DNA from: ZLKRG08 sp964565165 | GTDB lineage: Bacteria; Actinomycetota; Actinomycetes; Nanopelagicales; Nanopelagicaceae | Assembly (NCBI GenBank): GCA_964565165.1 | Contig: CAZMDJ010000001.1 | Coordinates: 26,833 to 90,832, forward strand | Length of the DNA stretch: 64,000 nt | Direction: 5' to 3' | Shown here: positions 35,397 to 43,806 of the stretch, piece by piece | How positions within the stretch are numbered: position 1 is the first letter of the stretch | Layout: each line of letters starts with the position of its first letter | The notes under the pieces: model-generated | What the model was told of the DNA's origin: nothing | Databases searched by the model: none | The model's input: the letters and a program-made list of their open reading frames with translations, nothing else | Made by a program: the position numbers and the translations under genes

Positions 35397-36830
35397 TTAG
35401 CCAACCCAAGTATTAATTGGTGATGATAAGAAGTAGACCATAAATAGAGCACCGACAAGCAGTAGCAATGGATGAAGATCCTTGCGACGGCCCTGTACCA
35501 AGCGAATAACTACGTGAGACACGAAGCCAGCGCCGATACCAACAGAGATGCTGTATGTGAATGGCATCAAGATGATTGTTAAGAATGCAGGAATCGCAAT
35601 TCCAAGATCATTCCAATCAATATCCTTAACTTGAGTCATCATCAAGAAACCAACAATTACCAGCGCTGGAGTAGCTGCTTCGTAAGGAATAACAGCAACA
35701 AGCGGTGATAGGAATGTGGTTAGCAAGAAGCAGATACCAGTTACAACAGATGCAAGACCTGTACGTGCGCCTTCACCAACACCTGAAGCAGATTCGATGT
35801 ATGAGGTATTTGAAGAGATACCCGATGCACCGCCAGCTACAGCTGCGATTGAGTCAACTAGAAGAATCTTGTCGTTATTTGGAACATTTCCTTCTTTATC
35901 AATCAAACCTGCTTCGTGACCGATAGCGGTAACAGTACCGACAGTATCGAAGAAGTCAGATAGTAGAAGTGTGAAGATAAGGAGAATCGCTGCAACTGCA
36001 GAGATTCGATCAAATGAACCAAGTAGGTTAAATGAACCTAGTAGCGAGAAGTCAGGTGTTGCGATTATCTTCTCTGGCAGAGCTGGAATGTTTAGACCCC
36101 AACCCTTTGGATTAAATTCAGTTGCTGATACGAAACTTGGTCCGATCTTAAATGCCTTCTCAACAACGATCGCTAGAACAGTTGCTCCAACAATTCCGAT
36201 TAATAGCGCACCCTTAGTCTTACGAACCATCAAAGTGATGATTAGTAGAAGTCCAATAACGAAGACCACAATCGGCCAACCAACAAGATTACCGCCATCA
36301 CCTAGTTGAACTGGAACAGGTCCTGCGCCGGTACGTCGAACGAAACCTGAATCAACAAGACCGATTAGCGCAATAAAGAGACCGATACCCACTGAGATTG
36401 CGTACTTAAGTTGCTGCGGTACAGCCTTAAATACTGCCTGGCGGAAACCAGTTAGAACCAATACGGTGATGATCAAACCTTCTAGAACAACAAGGCCCAT
36501 CGCATCCGCCCAAGTCATCTTGGTTGCGATACCAAGTGCCACGAAACTATTTAGACCAAGACCGGTTGCAAGAGCTAGTGGGAAATTTCCAACTACGCCC
36601 ATAAGGATTGTTAGAACGCCAGCGACTAGAGCTGTTGCAGCTGCAATCAAAGGCAAGTTAGGAGCGTCGCCGCCACCTAGGAATTTTCCATCGCCATCCT
36701 TTACGAAGCCAAGGATTAGCGGATTTAGAGCAACGATATATGCCATTGTGAAGAAGGTGACGAGGCCACCACGAACTTCACGACCGACAGTTGAACCGCG
36801 CTCCGAAATTTTAAATAAATTTTCGAGCAT
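35397..36830 (-). CDS. NCS2-type purine permease (AzgA/PbuG-like)
   Basis: A 477-residue membrane transporter with 12-14 hydrophobic helices. The N-terminal EVRGGLVTFFTMAYIVALNPLIL and the central SDFFDTVGTVTAIG and GASGISSNTSYIESASGVGEGARTG segments are typical of the AzgA/PbuG group, which imports adenine, hypoxanthine or guanine by proton symport. It has a clear ribosome-binding site (AGGAAGAG). The 70-base leader contains a small hairpin. It fits with the apt and tdk salvage genes further along. Confidence 0.9.
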   Translation of the reverse strand: MLENLFKISERGSTVGREVRGGLVTFFTMAYIVALNPLILGFVKDGDGKFLGGGDAPNLPLIAAATALVAGVLTILMGVVGNFPLALATGLGLNSFVALGIATKMTWADAMGLVVLEGLIITVLVLTGFRQAVFKAVPQQLKYAISVGIGLFIALIGLVDSGFVRRTGAGPVPVQLGDGGNLVGWPIVVFVIGLLLIITLMVRKTKGALLIGIVGATVLAIVVEKAFKIGPSFVSATEFNPKGWGLNIPALPEKIIATPDFSLLGSFNLLGSFDRISAVAAILLIFTLLLSDFFDTVGTVTAIGHEAGLIDKEGNVPNNDKILLVDSIAAVAGGASGISSNTSYIESASGVGEGARTGLASVVTGICFLLTTFLSPLVAVIPYEAATPALVIVGFLMMTQVKDIDWNDLGIAIPAFLTIILMPFTYSISVGIGAGFVSHVVIRLVQGRRKDLHPLLLLVGALFMVYFLSSPINTWVG

Positions 36831-36843
36831 TCTCTTCCTTTAC

Positions 36844-36875
36844 TGTTTTTTTAACGGGGTGTTTTCGACCCGTGG
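36844..36875 (-). other. Leader hairpin before the purine permease
   Basis: On the minus strand ACGGGT pairs with ACCCCGT (one bulged C) around CGAAAAC, followed by an A-run and then the ribosome-binding site. It could be a weak terminator for the YczE-like gene or a leader structure. It does not match the purine riboswitch core. Confidence 0.3.
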
Positions 36876-36900
36876 GGAAGGCTTAGAGAAACCCTATGTG

Positions 36901-37563
36901 CTACTTAGAGGTAAATCGGGATACGACACCTAGGCCAATCGCCACTGATTGCCCGATAAATAGCGCGAAAATCGCAGTTCCGAGGCCAATTCGACCACCA
37001 AGTAGCCAGCCACCAATCAATGCACAGGATTCAATTGCCAAGCGAATACGTCCTACACGAACGCCAGTCAGATTATGTAGTGAAGTCATCAAACCATCAC
37101 GTGGTCCAGGTCCGAGGCCACAAGTTATATATAAAGCTGATCCGATTCCAACAAGAGCAACTCCAAGGAAGTCATAAATGATTCCGATTGTGTAGTTGCT
37201 TGCTTCAGGAAAATTAGAGACACCGAATTGAATGGCAACGGCAATCACGATGATATTAGAGAGCGTTCCGAAACCCGGCTTTTCACCAAGTGGCCACCAG
37301 AAGAAGAGAACCACTGCAGAAATCAGAAATGTTGCAGCGCCCATATTCATTCCGGTTTTGAAAGATAAACCTTGCGCAAGAACCGACCAAGGTGCATTTC
37401 CTGTTAATGAATTAACGATTAATGCATCACCGAAACCAAAGATAGTTAATCCGAAAATCAGAATCGCAACTCGTTTTGGCGCTAAATTCCAACGACCAGA
37501 ACCAGTCCAAGATGTATTTGGAATTGTGCGATGTGGACGCAAGAAAGCTATCAGCCAAGACAT
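36901..37563 (-). CDS. YczE/YitT-like integral membrane protein
   Basis: A 220-residue protein with about five membrane helices. Its motifs FGFGDALIVNSLTGNAPWSVLAQGLS and GLGPGPRDGLMTSLHNLTGVRVGRIR match the YczE membrane family, whose biochemical role is unknown. It is divergent from the DUF554 gene, with only 30 bases between the two ATG codons. Upstream of the purine permease in the same direction, so the two may share a transcript. Confidence 0.82.
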   Translation of the reverse strand: MSWLIAFLRPHRTIPNTSWTGSGRWNLAPKRVAILIFGLTIFGFGDALIVNSLTGNAPWSVLAQGLSFKTGMNMGAATFLISAVVLFFWWPLGEKPGFGTLSNIIVIAVAIQFGVSNFPEASNYTIGIIYDFLGVALVGIGSALYITCGLGPGPRDGLMTSLHNLTGVRVGRIRLAIESCALIGGWLLGGRIGLGTAIFALFIGQSVAIGLGVVSRFTSK

Positions 37564-37569
37564 TTCGGA

Positions 37570-37575
37570 ACCCTA
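37570..37575 (-). promoter_or_regulatory. -10 hexamer, leaderless start of YczE-like gene
   Basis: On the minus strand TAGGGT lies 6 bases before the ATG at 37563. No Shine-Dalgarno. It is back to back with the DUF554 -10 element. Confidence 0.5.
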
Positions 37576-37580
37576 TCAGT

Positions 37581-37586
37581 TACCCT
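37581..37586 (+). promoter_or_regulatory. -10 hexamer, leaderless start of DUF554 gene
   Basis: TACCCT lies 7 bases before the ATG at 37594. Only 5 bases separate it from the opposing TAGGGT, so each promoter's -35 region must fall in or near the other gene. Confidence 0.45.
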
Positions 37587-37593
37587 TATCTTC

Positions 37594-38325
37594 ATGTTTC
37601 CAGGTATCGGTACCGTATTAAATATCGCAACAATTCTTATCGGTTCTGTTATCGGAATCTTCATTGGCGAACGATTAAAAGATAAGACACGAAGCTTAAT
37701 TACCGACGTGCTCGGTATGGTGACGATGTTAGGCGCAGCAGCGGCAATCATTCCGTTATTCAAGGACCAATACACATCGATGATTCCAAAAGGCTGGAGC
37801 ACTATGCCGGTCTTGATAGCGCTTTTAGCCGGCGGCATTATTGGATCAGCGCTAAATTTGGAAGAACGTGTGGAGCATTTCGGTGAATTTTTACGTAAGA
37901 AATTTAAATCTGAAGAGGGATCATTTGTTGAAGGTTTCCTTGATGCTTCGCTACTTTTCGCAATTGGTCCGCTGGCAATTCTTGGATCGATTAGCGATGG
38001 CATGGGAAATGGAATTGACCAACTAACTTTGAAATCCGTGCTGGATGGTTTTGCATCAATGGCATTCGCATCGAGTTTAGGTTGGGGAGTCGCGGCATCA
38101 GCTATTGCCGTTGGCGCATATCAAGGTTTATGGACAGTGATGGGACTTTTCTTAGGCAACATCATGGCCGATTACCAAGTAGCCGCCATGACTATTACTG
38201 GCGGAATACTTTTATTAGCTATTGGCCTTAGACTTTTAAAAATCAAGAACATTCCGGTAGGCAATCTCTTGCCAGCGCTCTTCTTGGCGCCAGTACTTGC
38301 TCTAGCCTTTAATAGTTTTCTATAA
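37594..38325 (+). CDS. DUF554 family membrane protein
   Basis: A 243-residue integral membrane protein, start chosen at the ATG of FPGIGTVLNIATILIGSVIG, which begins the first helix. GGIIGSALNLEERVEHFGEFLRKKF, DASLLFAIGPLAILGSISDGM and SLGWGVAASAIAVGAYQG are diagnostic for DUF554 (YqgA/YdfK type). The function is unknown; a transport role is often assumed. It ends 1 base before the convergent alcohol dehydrogenase. Confidence 0.88.
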   Translation: MFPGIGTVLNIATILIGSVIGIFIGERLKDKTRSLITDVLGMVTMLGAAAAIIPLFKDQYTSMIPKGWSTMPVLIALLAGGIIGSALNLEERVEHFGEFLRKKFKSEEGSFVEGFLDASLLFAIGPLAILGSISDGMGNGIDQLTLKSVLDGFASMAFASSLGWGVAASAIAVGAYQGLWTVMGLFLGNIMADYQVAAMTITGGILLLAIGLRLLKIKNIPVGNLLPALFLAPVLALAFNSFL

Positions 38326-38326
38326 A

Positions 38327-39370
38327 TTAGGCGATGGTGCTGGTATCGATAACGAATCGGTACTTCACATCACTTGCAACAGTGCGTTCGTAAGCTTTAT
38401 CGACGTAATCTGCGTTAACTAATTCAATATCGCTAACGATGTTATGTTGGCCAGCAAAATTGAGCATCTCTTGCAGCTCCACCATACCGCCGATCATAGA
38501 ACCAGTAAGTGACTTACGACCATCAAGTAGCGCACCTGCATTTACTGAATATGGGCCATTAGGCAGTCCAATAACAACCAGAGTTCCATCGATTTTCAAT
38601 GCACCCAAATAGGCATTGATATCAACCATCGCAGAAACTGTATTAAGAATCAGATCGAATCTACGTGAGAGAGGCTTTAGATCCTCTTTATCTTTGATTA
38701 CAACGAAATCTTTCGCGCCCATACGCAGTGCATCTTCACGCTTGTTAGCGCTATGAGAAAGAACAGTAACCTCTGCGCCAAGTGCTGCGGCAAACTTCAC
38801 GCCCATATGGCCAAGTCCACCAAGTCCCATAACAGCGACTTTCATGCCAGGACCAACTTTGAAATGTTTGATCGGGGAGAAAAGAGTTATGCCTGCACAG
38901 AGCAGAGGTGCAACTCCCGCCATATCCAAATTCGCTGGAATTGTTACTGCATAATCTTGATCGATTACAAAACCAGTTGAGTATCCACCAAATGCAATTG
39001 TCTTACCGTCGCGTTCGTAACCGTTATAAGTTCCGGTTATTCCTTCATCGCAATATTGCTGTAAGCCAGATTTACATGGTTCGCATTTGCGGCAAGAATC
39101 GATAAAGACGCCGACACCTATGCGATCGCCAACTTTAAACTTACTTACCGCAGAGCCAATTTCTGAGACGATACCGACGATTTCATGGCCAGGTACCATC
39201 GGAAATAGCGACGGACCCCATTCTTCGCGTACTTGATGGATATCTGAATGGCAGATACCTGCGTGTGTTACCTGGAAAGCGACATCGTTTGCACCAATTG
39301 CGCGGCGTTCAAATTCATAAACTTCAAGTGGAGCGCCAGCTGAGTGAGCTGCTAGACCTTTAACTTTCAT
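38327..39370 (-). CDS. Zinc-dependent alcohol dehydrogenase, YahK/AdhC-like
   Basis: A 347-residue NAD(P)-dependent medium-chain dehydrogenase. Catalytic zinc ligands are in GICHSDIH and PGHEIVG. The structural zinc cysteines are in SCRKCEPCKSGLQQYC, and the Rossmann loop is GLGGLGHMGVKFA. The SHSANKR segment suggests NADP preference, as in cinnamyl-alcohol-dehydrogenase-like YahK enzymes that reduce aldehydes. I start it at ATG 39370 (MKVKGLAAHSAG), 11 bases after tdk; a longer frame would run into tdk and has no family similarity. Last gene of the apt cluster. Confidence 0.9.
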   Translation of the reverse strand: MKVKGLAAHSAGAPLEVYEFERRAIGANDVAFQVTHAGICHSDIHQVREEWGPSLFPMVPGHEIVGIVSEIGSAVSKFKVGDRIGVGVFIDSCRKCEPCKSGLQQYCDEGITGTYNGYERDGKTIAFGGYSTGFVIDQDYAVTIPANLDMAGVAPLLCAGITLFSPIKHFKVGPGMKVAVMGLGGLGHMGVKFAAALGAEVTVLSHSANKREDALRMGAKDFVVIKDKEDLKPLSRRFDLILNTVSAMVDINAYLGALKIDGTLVVIGLPNGPYSVNAGALLDGRKSLTGSMIGGMVELQEMLNFAGQHNIVSDIELVNADYVDKAYERTVASDVKYRFVIDTSTIA

Positions 39371-39381
39371 AATTGTGAACC

Positions 39382-40026
39382 TTAATCTTGAAACGGAAGT
39401 GTTGGGGTAGAGGTATGTGTTGCTTGCGATGCGCGAGCATTGATTTTGCGCATATGGTGGCGACGACAAAGCACCTCATAAGCAACTTCATCTTTAGAAT
39501 TTGTATCGCCAACGACCACCTGTTCACCCTCGGTGACCATGGAACCATTAATTACGCGAGCGTTATGAGTTGCAGGTTCTCCGCACCAACAGAGTGCACG
39601 TACTTGAAGAGTTTCAACGCGATCAGCTAATTCAACAAGGCGTTGCGAGCCAGGGAAGAGCTTGGTGCGAAAATCCGCCAAGATTCCAAATGCATAGACA
39701 TCGATACCCAAGCCATCAACAATCATTGCAAGTTCTTCGATCTGTCTCTCGGTATAGAACTGAGCTTCATCGCAGATGATGAAATCAATTCTTTCGCCAA
39801 GTGACATACGTTCGATTGTTAGGCGGTGGATATTTAAATCCGTATCAACTTCAATAGCGTTCTTCTGAAGACCTAAGCGAGAAGAGATGAGTCCTTCTCC
39901 GGCGCGATCACGATTGGTGAAGATCAATCCATTGCGTCCACGGGTTTCGTGATTGTGAGCAGTCTGAAGCGCTAACGTGGATTTACCTGAATCCATCGTT
40001 CCGCAGTAATAAACCAGCTCAGCCAC
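39382..40026 (-). CDS. tdk: Thymidine kinase, type II
   Basis: A 214-residue salvage kinase that phosphorylates thymidine. The P-loop is GTMDSGKST, Walker B and the catalytic glutamate are in FIICDEAQFY, the lasso region follows, and a zinc site is formed by LCWCGEPAT and VLCRRHH. GTG start 4 bases after the acyltransferase stop. It belongs with apt in a nucleotide-salvage cluster. Confidence 0.95.
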   Translation of the reverse strand: MAELVYYCGTMDSGKSTLALQTAHNHETRGRNGLIFTNRDRAGEGLISSRLGLQKNAIEVDTDLNIHRLTIERMSLGERIDFIICDEAQFYTERQIEELAMIVDGLGIDVYAFGILADFRTKLFPGSQRLVELADRVETLQVRALCWCGEPATHNARVINGSMVTEGEQVVVGDTNSKDEVAYEVLCRRHHMRKINARASQATHTSTPTLPFQD

Positions 40027-40030
40027 GGCG

Positions 40031-41743
40031 TTATCCTGCCACGAGCGAATCTAGTTTTGCGCCCAATGCTCGCTCCAAGTGGCGAGCCATATCTACAGTG
40101 ATGTGGGTCTGGTCACGATATGCCAATAAACCATCAACCACCGCTGGACACTTTGTTGAACAAAGAAGTGCAATCGGATCAAAGATATTTTCTGACTTAT
40201 ATGCAATCCTCACCGGCAATTCAGTATCGCAATTCTTTCCCGAACTTAGACAGATTGGAATGTCACGATTCGGCCACGGAGTATCGCGAATCAAAAGATG
40301 TTTAAAACTGTAATTATCGGCAGCAACATATTCCGCAGGTGCGATTTTGTAATGTTCAAAATTGCCAAGAATTACTAATTCCGGTTTGATACTAGAAATT
40401 TCAGCTAAAGCTTCATTTCGATAATTCACGCAATCCGCAGCTTTAAATCCACCGTTATCGATAACCGGCAATTTAAGAGCGGGACAACTTGATTTAGTGA
40501 AGGTGTAAAGCTTGAATCCGCGATTTAAAGCCCACGCTTCCACTGCCGGGAACCATTGCGCCGCATGTGAATCGCCGAGCAAGACCACAGCGCGGTTGGA
40601 TTTTGTATCTCCAAAGATGCAATCTTTTCTAATGTGCGATCCGGCATAACCTTGATGGCAACCATTGGCATAGATACTTGGCTTTGCTAATGAATACTTA
40701 GTTTGAGTCGCAGTCTGATTGATTGCGAAGGCCGTACCACTTAACAGCATTCCACCAATCAAAGCACCAGTGAATATTGTGCGTGCAGGCAACTTTGCAT
40801 GCCGAATTGGATTCTCAACATAGTTATAGCTAATTGCCGATAATGCAATGCAAATAAGTAGCGCGAGAACTTTCTCTTTATCGCCCAATTCTCGTTGTAA
40901 ATAAAGTGGCGGAATAGTCAGAAGCGGCCAATGCCAAAGGTAGATTGAATAGCTCCAATCACCGAGTTTCAAAGCAATTGGATTACTTAAAATAAGATTC
41001 TTCTTTAATGAAATTAATACCGCAGTTGCGCCAAGTATTGGAAGTAGTGAGGGTATCGCTGGGAATGGAGTCTGTGAGTTGAAAATAAAACTAGCTAGAA
41101 CAATCGCGCCAATTCCCGGCCAGATTAACTTGGCACGCATCGGATATAGAACAAGAAGTGCACCAAGACCCAATTCAAAGGCTCTGGTTGGTAATGAGTA
41201 AAAAGCAAATATCGGTGAGCTTTTAACAAGCACTAACGAGAGCGCAAAACTTCCGGCCGTAACTGCAAGGACTGCAACTTTCCGGAATTTTTTCGTAAGG
41301 ATAAGTAATAGGGGCCAGAAGAGATAGAACTGCTCTTCAACTGCCAAAGACCAATAATGAATCAGAGGCGATGGAGTTGCCCCAAGATTTTGATAGTCAT
41401 TCTGCCAATGGGCATACAAATAGTTAGAGACATACCAGGTGCTCGCTGCTAAATCCTTTGAGAATTGCGATCTGGCGCCGCTTGGCGCGAAGAAGAAAAA
41501 GGCGATCGCTGTTACAAATAGGACTAGGAAAGCAACTGGCAGTAGGCGTTTTGCTCTTCGAACGTAGAAGTTCTTAAATGTGAAAGCCGGGTCGTTGATA
41601 ATTAAGGAGGTAATTAAGTATCCAGAGATGACGTAAAAGACATCTACGCCGATATACCCGCCAGGCAACCAATCAGCGTGAAAGAGCAGAACCAGACCAA
41701 CGGCAAGTGCGCGAAGGCCTTGAATCTCTGGAGAGCGCAACAC
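40031..41743 (-). CDS. Membrane acyltransferase with SGNH domain (OafA-like)
   Basis: A 570-residue protein. The N-terminal acyltransferase-3 domain (about residues 1-340, ten or so helices) has EIQGLRALAVGLVLLFHA, GGYIGVDVFYVISGYLIT and YWSLAVEEQFYLFWPLL. A periplasmic SGNH esterase/transferase domain follows, with GDSH in VVLLGDSHAAQWFP and a D-x2-H motif in RDQTHITVDMARHLE. Such proteins move acyl groups from the cytosol onto surface sugars. GTG start. It sits oddly between two nucleotide-salvage genes, with 4- and 8-base gaps. Confidence 0.9.
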   Translation of the reverse strand: MLRSPEIQGLRALAVGLVLLFHADWLPGGYIGVDVFYVISGYLITSLIINDPAFTFKNFYVRRAKRLLPVAFLVLFVTAIAFFFFAPSGARSQFSKDLAASTWYVSNYLYAHWQNDYQNLGATPSPLIHYWSLAVEEQFYLFWPLLLILTKKFRKVAVLAVTAGSFALSLVLVKSSPIFAFYSLPTRAFELGLGALLVLYPMRAKLIWPGIGAIVLASFIFNSQTPFPAIPSLLPILGATAVLISLKKNLILSNPIALKLGDWSYSIYLWHWPLLTIPPLYLQRELGDKEKVLALLICIALSAISYNYVENPIRHAKLPARTIFTGALIGGMLLSGTAFAINQTATQTKYSLAKPSIYANGCHQGYAGSHIRKDCIFGDTKSNRAVVLLGDSHAAQWFPAVEAWALNRGFKLYTFTKSSCPALKLPVIDNGGFKAADCVNYRNEALAEISSIKPELVILGNFEHYKIAPAEYVAADNYSFKHLLIRDTPWPNRDIPICLSSGKNCDTELPVRIAYKSENIFDPIALLCSTKCPAVVDGLLAYRDQTHITVDMARHLERALGAKLDSLVAG

Positions 41744-41751
41744 TTTGCGAT

Positions 41752-42279
41752 TTAAACTATGAAGATTGCGTGAATCTCAAGGTTAGGAAATTCTGCTTGT
41801 AATTTTGCGCGTCCACCAAGAGCCGCAATTTCAAGTAGCACTCCGACGCTGGTTACCTTTGCGCCAGTTGCATGAATCAATTTAATTGCAGCGGCAAGAG
41901 TTCCACCTGTTGCTAAAACATCGTCTACTAATAGAACAGTGTCGCCTGGTAGCGCTGCATCCTTATGAATTTCAATGACATCGGTGCCATATTCGAGTCC
42001 GTACTCTTGACGATGAACATCATGCGGCAACTTGCCGGCTTTACGAATTGGAATTACGCCGCGCTTACTCTGAACTCCGATTGCAGCAGCAAAGAAAAAG
42101 CCACGCGCTTCGATACCAGCAATGTATTTCGCAGTTGGATCTTCAGCGCTCATCAACTCTGCAACAGATGTTAAAGCTTGGCCATCGCGTAACAGCGGGG
42201 TAATGTCGCGGAAGAGCACGCCCGGAGATGGATAATCTGGAATGTCGCGGATTAAGGACCGTAGCTCTTCTTTATTCAT
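41752..42279 (-). CDS. apt: Adenine phosphoribosyltransferase
   Basis: A 175-residue enzyme that converts adenine and PRPP to AMP. It has YPSPGVLFRDITPLL, AGIEARGFFFAAAIG and the PRPP loop VLLVDDVLATGGTLAAA. It leads the minus-strand cluster apt-acyltransferase-tdk-adh. In many Actinobacteria apt precedes relA, which is not here. Confidence 0.96.
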   Translation of the reverse strand: MNKEELRSLIRDIPDYPSPGVLFRDITPLLRDGQALTSVAELMSAEDPTAKYIAGIEARGFFFAAAIGVQSKRGVIPIRKAGKLPHDVHRQEYGLEYGTDVIEIHKDAALPGDTVLLVDDVLATGGTLAAAIKLIHATGAKVTSVGVLLEIAALGGRAKLQAEFPNLEIHAIFIV

Positions 42280-42285
42280 GGCGTC

Positions 42286-42291
42286 ACCTTA
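42286..42291 (-). promoter_or_regulatory. -10 hexamer, leaderless start of apt
   Basis: On the minus strand TAAGGT lies 6 bases before the ATG at 42279. No Shine-Dalgarno. It would drive apt-acyltransferase-tdk-adh. Confidence 0.55.
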
Positions 42292-42330
42292 TAACGACCA
42301 TATAGCTATGAGATTTAACTAAAGCGTAAG

Positions 42331-42414
42331 TGTCCGAAAGGGGACTTGAACCCCTAAGGCCTTGCGGCCACAAGCACCTCAAGCTTGCGCGTCTACCAAT
42401 TTCGCCACCCGGAC
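42331..42414 (-). tRNA. tRNA-Leu, anticodon GAG
   Basis: Class II tRNA of 84 bases. The acceptor stem GTCCGGG pairs with the 3' TTTCGGAC (two G-T pairs). The D arm holds GGCGAAATTGGTAGACGC, the anticodon stem CAAGC/GCTTG encloses loop TTGAGGT with anticodon GAG. The long variable arm is TGGCCGCAAGGCC, and the T arm has GGTTCAAGTCC. The discriminator is A, as expected for leucine. No CCA is encoded. Confidence 0.95.
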
Positions 42415-42430
42415 TGATGTGAGGTGAATC

Positions 42431-42452
42431 TTAACTGACAATTTAACTGACA
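42431..42452 (+). repeat. Direct repeat of TTAACTGACA
   Basis: Two copies of TTAACTGACA separated by AT, 55-77 bases before the M20 gene. CTGACA in each resembles a -35 box. It may be part of the promoter region of the peptidase gene or a binding site. Confidence 0.4.
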
Positions 42453-42507
42453 TTAAAATCACCAGATAAAGCGGGCAAAAAAGGTTAAAACGGGAGAGAA
42501 TCGCCAT

Positions 42508-43806
42508 ATGAGTAATGCAATAACAGAAGAGGCAATCCGCATCTGCCAAGAATTAATCCGTATTCCAAGTGTTAATTACGGTGAAGGTAAAGGCGATGAA
42601 AAAGCGGTTGCTGAATATGTTGTGGCATCCCTTGCTGAAGTTGGCATTGAAGCGAAGATCTATGAATCAGCTCCAAATCGTTGCAATGTAATTGCAAACA
42701 TAGAGGGTGTAGATCAATCAAGACCACGAATAATAAAAAAAAAACATATCGATGTGGTTCCAGCTGCCGCAGAGGAATGGCAAGTAGATCCTTTTAGCGC
42801 TGAAATCAAAGATGGTGCAATCTGGGGTCGCGGCGCAGTTGATATGAAGAACGTTGATGCGATGATCTTGGCAATTGTTCGCCACTGGGCACGCAACGGA
42901 ATCAAACCTCCACGTAACATTGTTTTAGCATTCTTTGCAGATGAAGAAGCTGGTTCTACTTATGGATCGCGTTGGATGGCCAAGGAACATCCAGAGGTAT
43001 TTGCAGGTTGCAACCAAGCTGTTTCAGAGGTCGGCGGATTTTCAGTAACTCTCTCTAATGGCAAGCGTCTTTAAATGATTGAAGCCGCACAAAAGGGTAT
43101 TCACTGGGTGAAGTTAACTGCGCATGGTCAGGCAGGACATGGTTCGTTTATCAATAGCCAAAACCCGGTAACTGCACTTTCTGATGCAGTTGCAAAACTT
43201 GGCGCACATGAATGGCCACAAACATATACAAGTGCAGTTAAGGAATTGTTCACAGCAATTGCAGATGCGCTTGGTCGCCCACTTGGTGATGATTACCGCG
43301 AATTCTTAGTTGAGATTCCATCTGTTGCGCGCATGATTGCGGCAACGCTACAGAACACTGCTAATCCAACTATGTTAGAGGCTGGCTATAAGGCAAATGT
43401 AATTCCAAAGGAAGCTAGCGCCGTAATTGATGGCCGATTTTTACCTGGGTATGAAGATGAACTAAATAGAACTATCGCTGAAATTGTTGGTCCAGAGATC
43501 AGGATCGAAACTGTCACACATGACATCGCACTAGAAGTTCCATTCGAAGGACCACTGGTAGACGCTATGAAAGCGGCTATTTTGAAATTAGATCCAGAAG
43601 GAATTCCAGTTCCTTATTTAATGAGCGGCGGCACAGATAATAAAGCGCTTAGCGAACTTGGAATTGTGGGTTACGGATTCTCTCCATTACGACTACCTGC
43701 AGATTTAGATTTCATGGCGCTATTCCACGGCGTAGATGAACGAATTCCGCTTGAATCTCTAGATTTTGGCGTTAAAGCTTTGGAAGATTTCTTACTTAAC
43801 AGCTAA
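42508..43806 (+). pseudogene. M20-family dipeptidase, disrupted by an in-frame stop
   Basis: Two same-frame segments (188 and 243 residues) together make one 432-residue M20 metallopeptidase. TAA at 43072-43074 stands where relatives have tyrosine (GKRL-stop-MIEAAQKG). The metal ligands are intact: H80 and D82 in KHIDVVPA, D in GRGAVDMKN, E pair in ADEEAGS, E in SEVGG, and the late H in ALFHGVDERIP. A second anomaly is a 10-A run (42735-42744) that turns the expected HG before GHxD into KKK (residues 77-79). Either the gene is decaying or the read quality is poor here. ATG at 43075 could re-start the second half. A ribosome-binding GGGAGAG precedes the first ATG. Confidence 0.75.

Noticed and set aside
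36831..36900. Possible purine riboswitch ahead of the purine permease
   Set aside because: Too short and without the three-way junction core; only a small hairpin is present.
39371..39469. N-terminal extension of the alcohol dehydrogenase
   Set aside because: The extra 33 residues overlap tdk in another frame and are not seen in the family; the ATG at 39370 is the natural start.
42735..42744. Poly-A run as a possible programmed frameshift site
   Set aside because: The frame is the same on both sides and the gene needs no shift here; the run only changes residues. Decay or read error explains it better.
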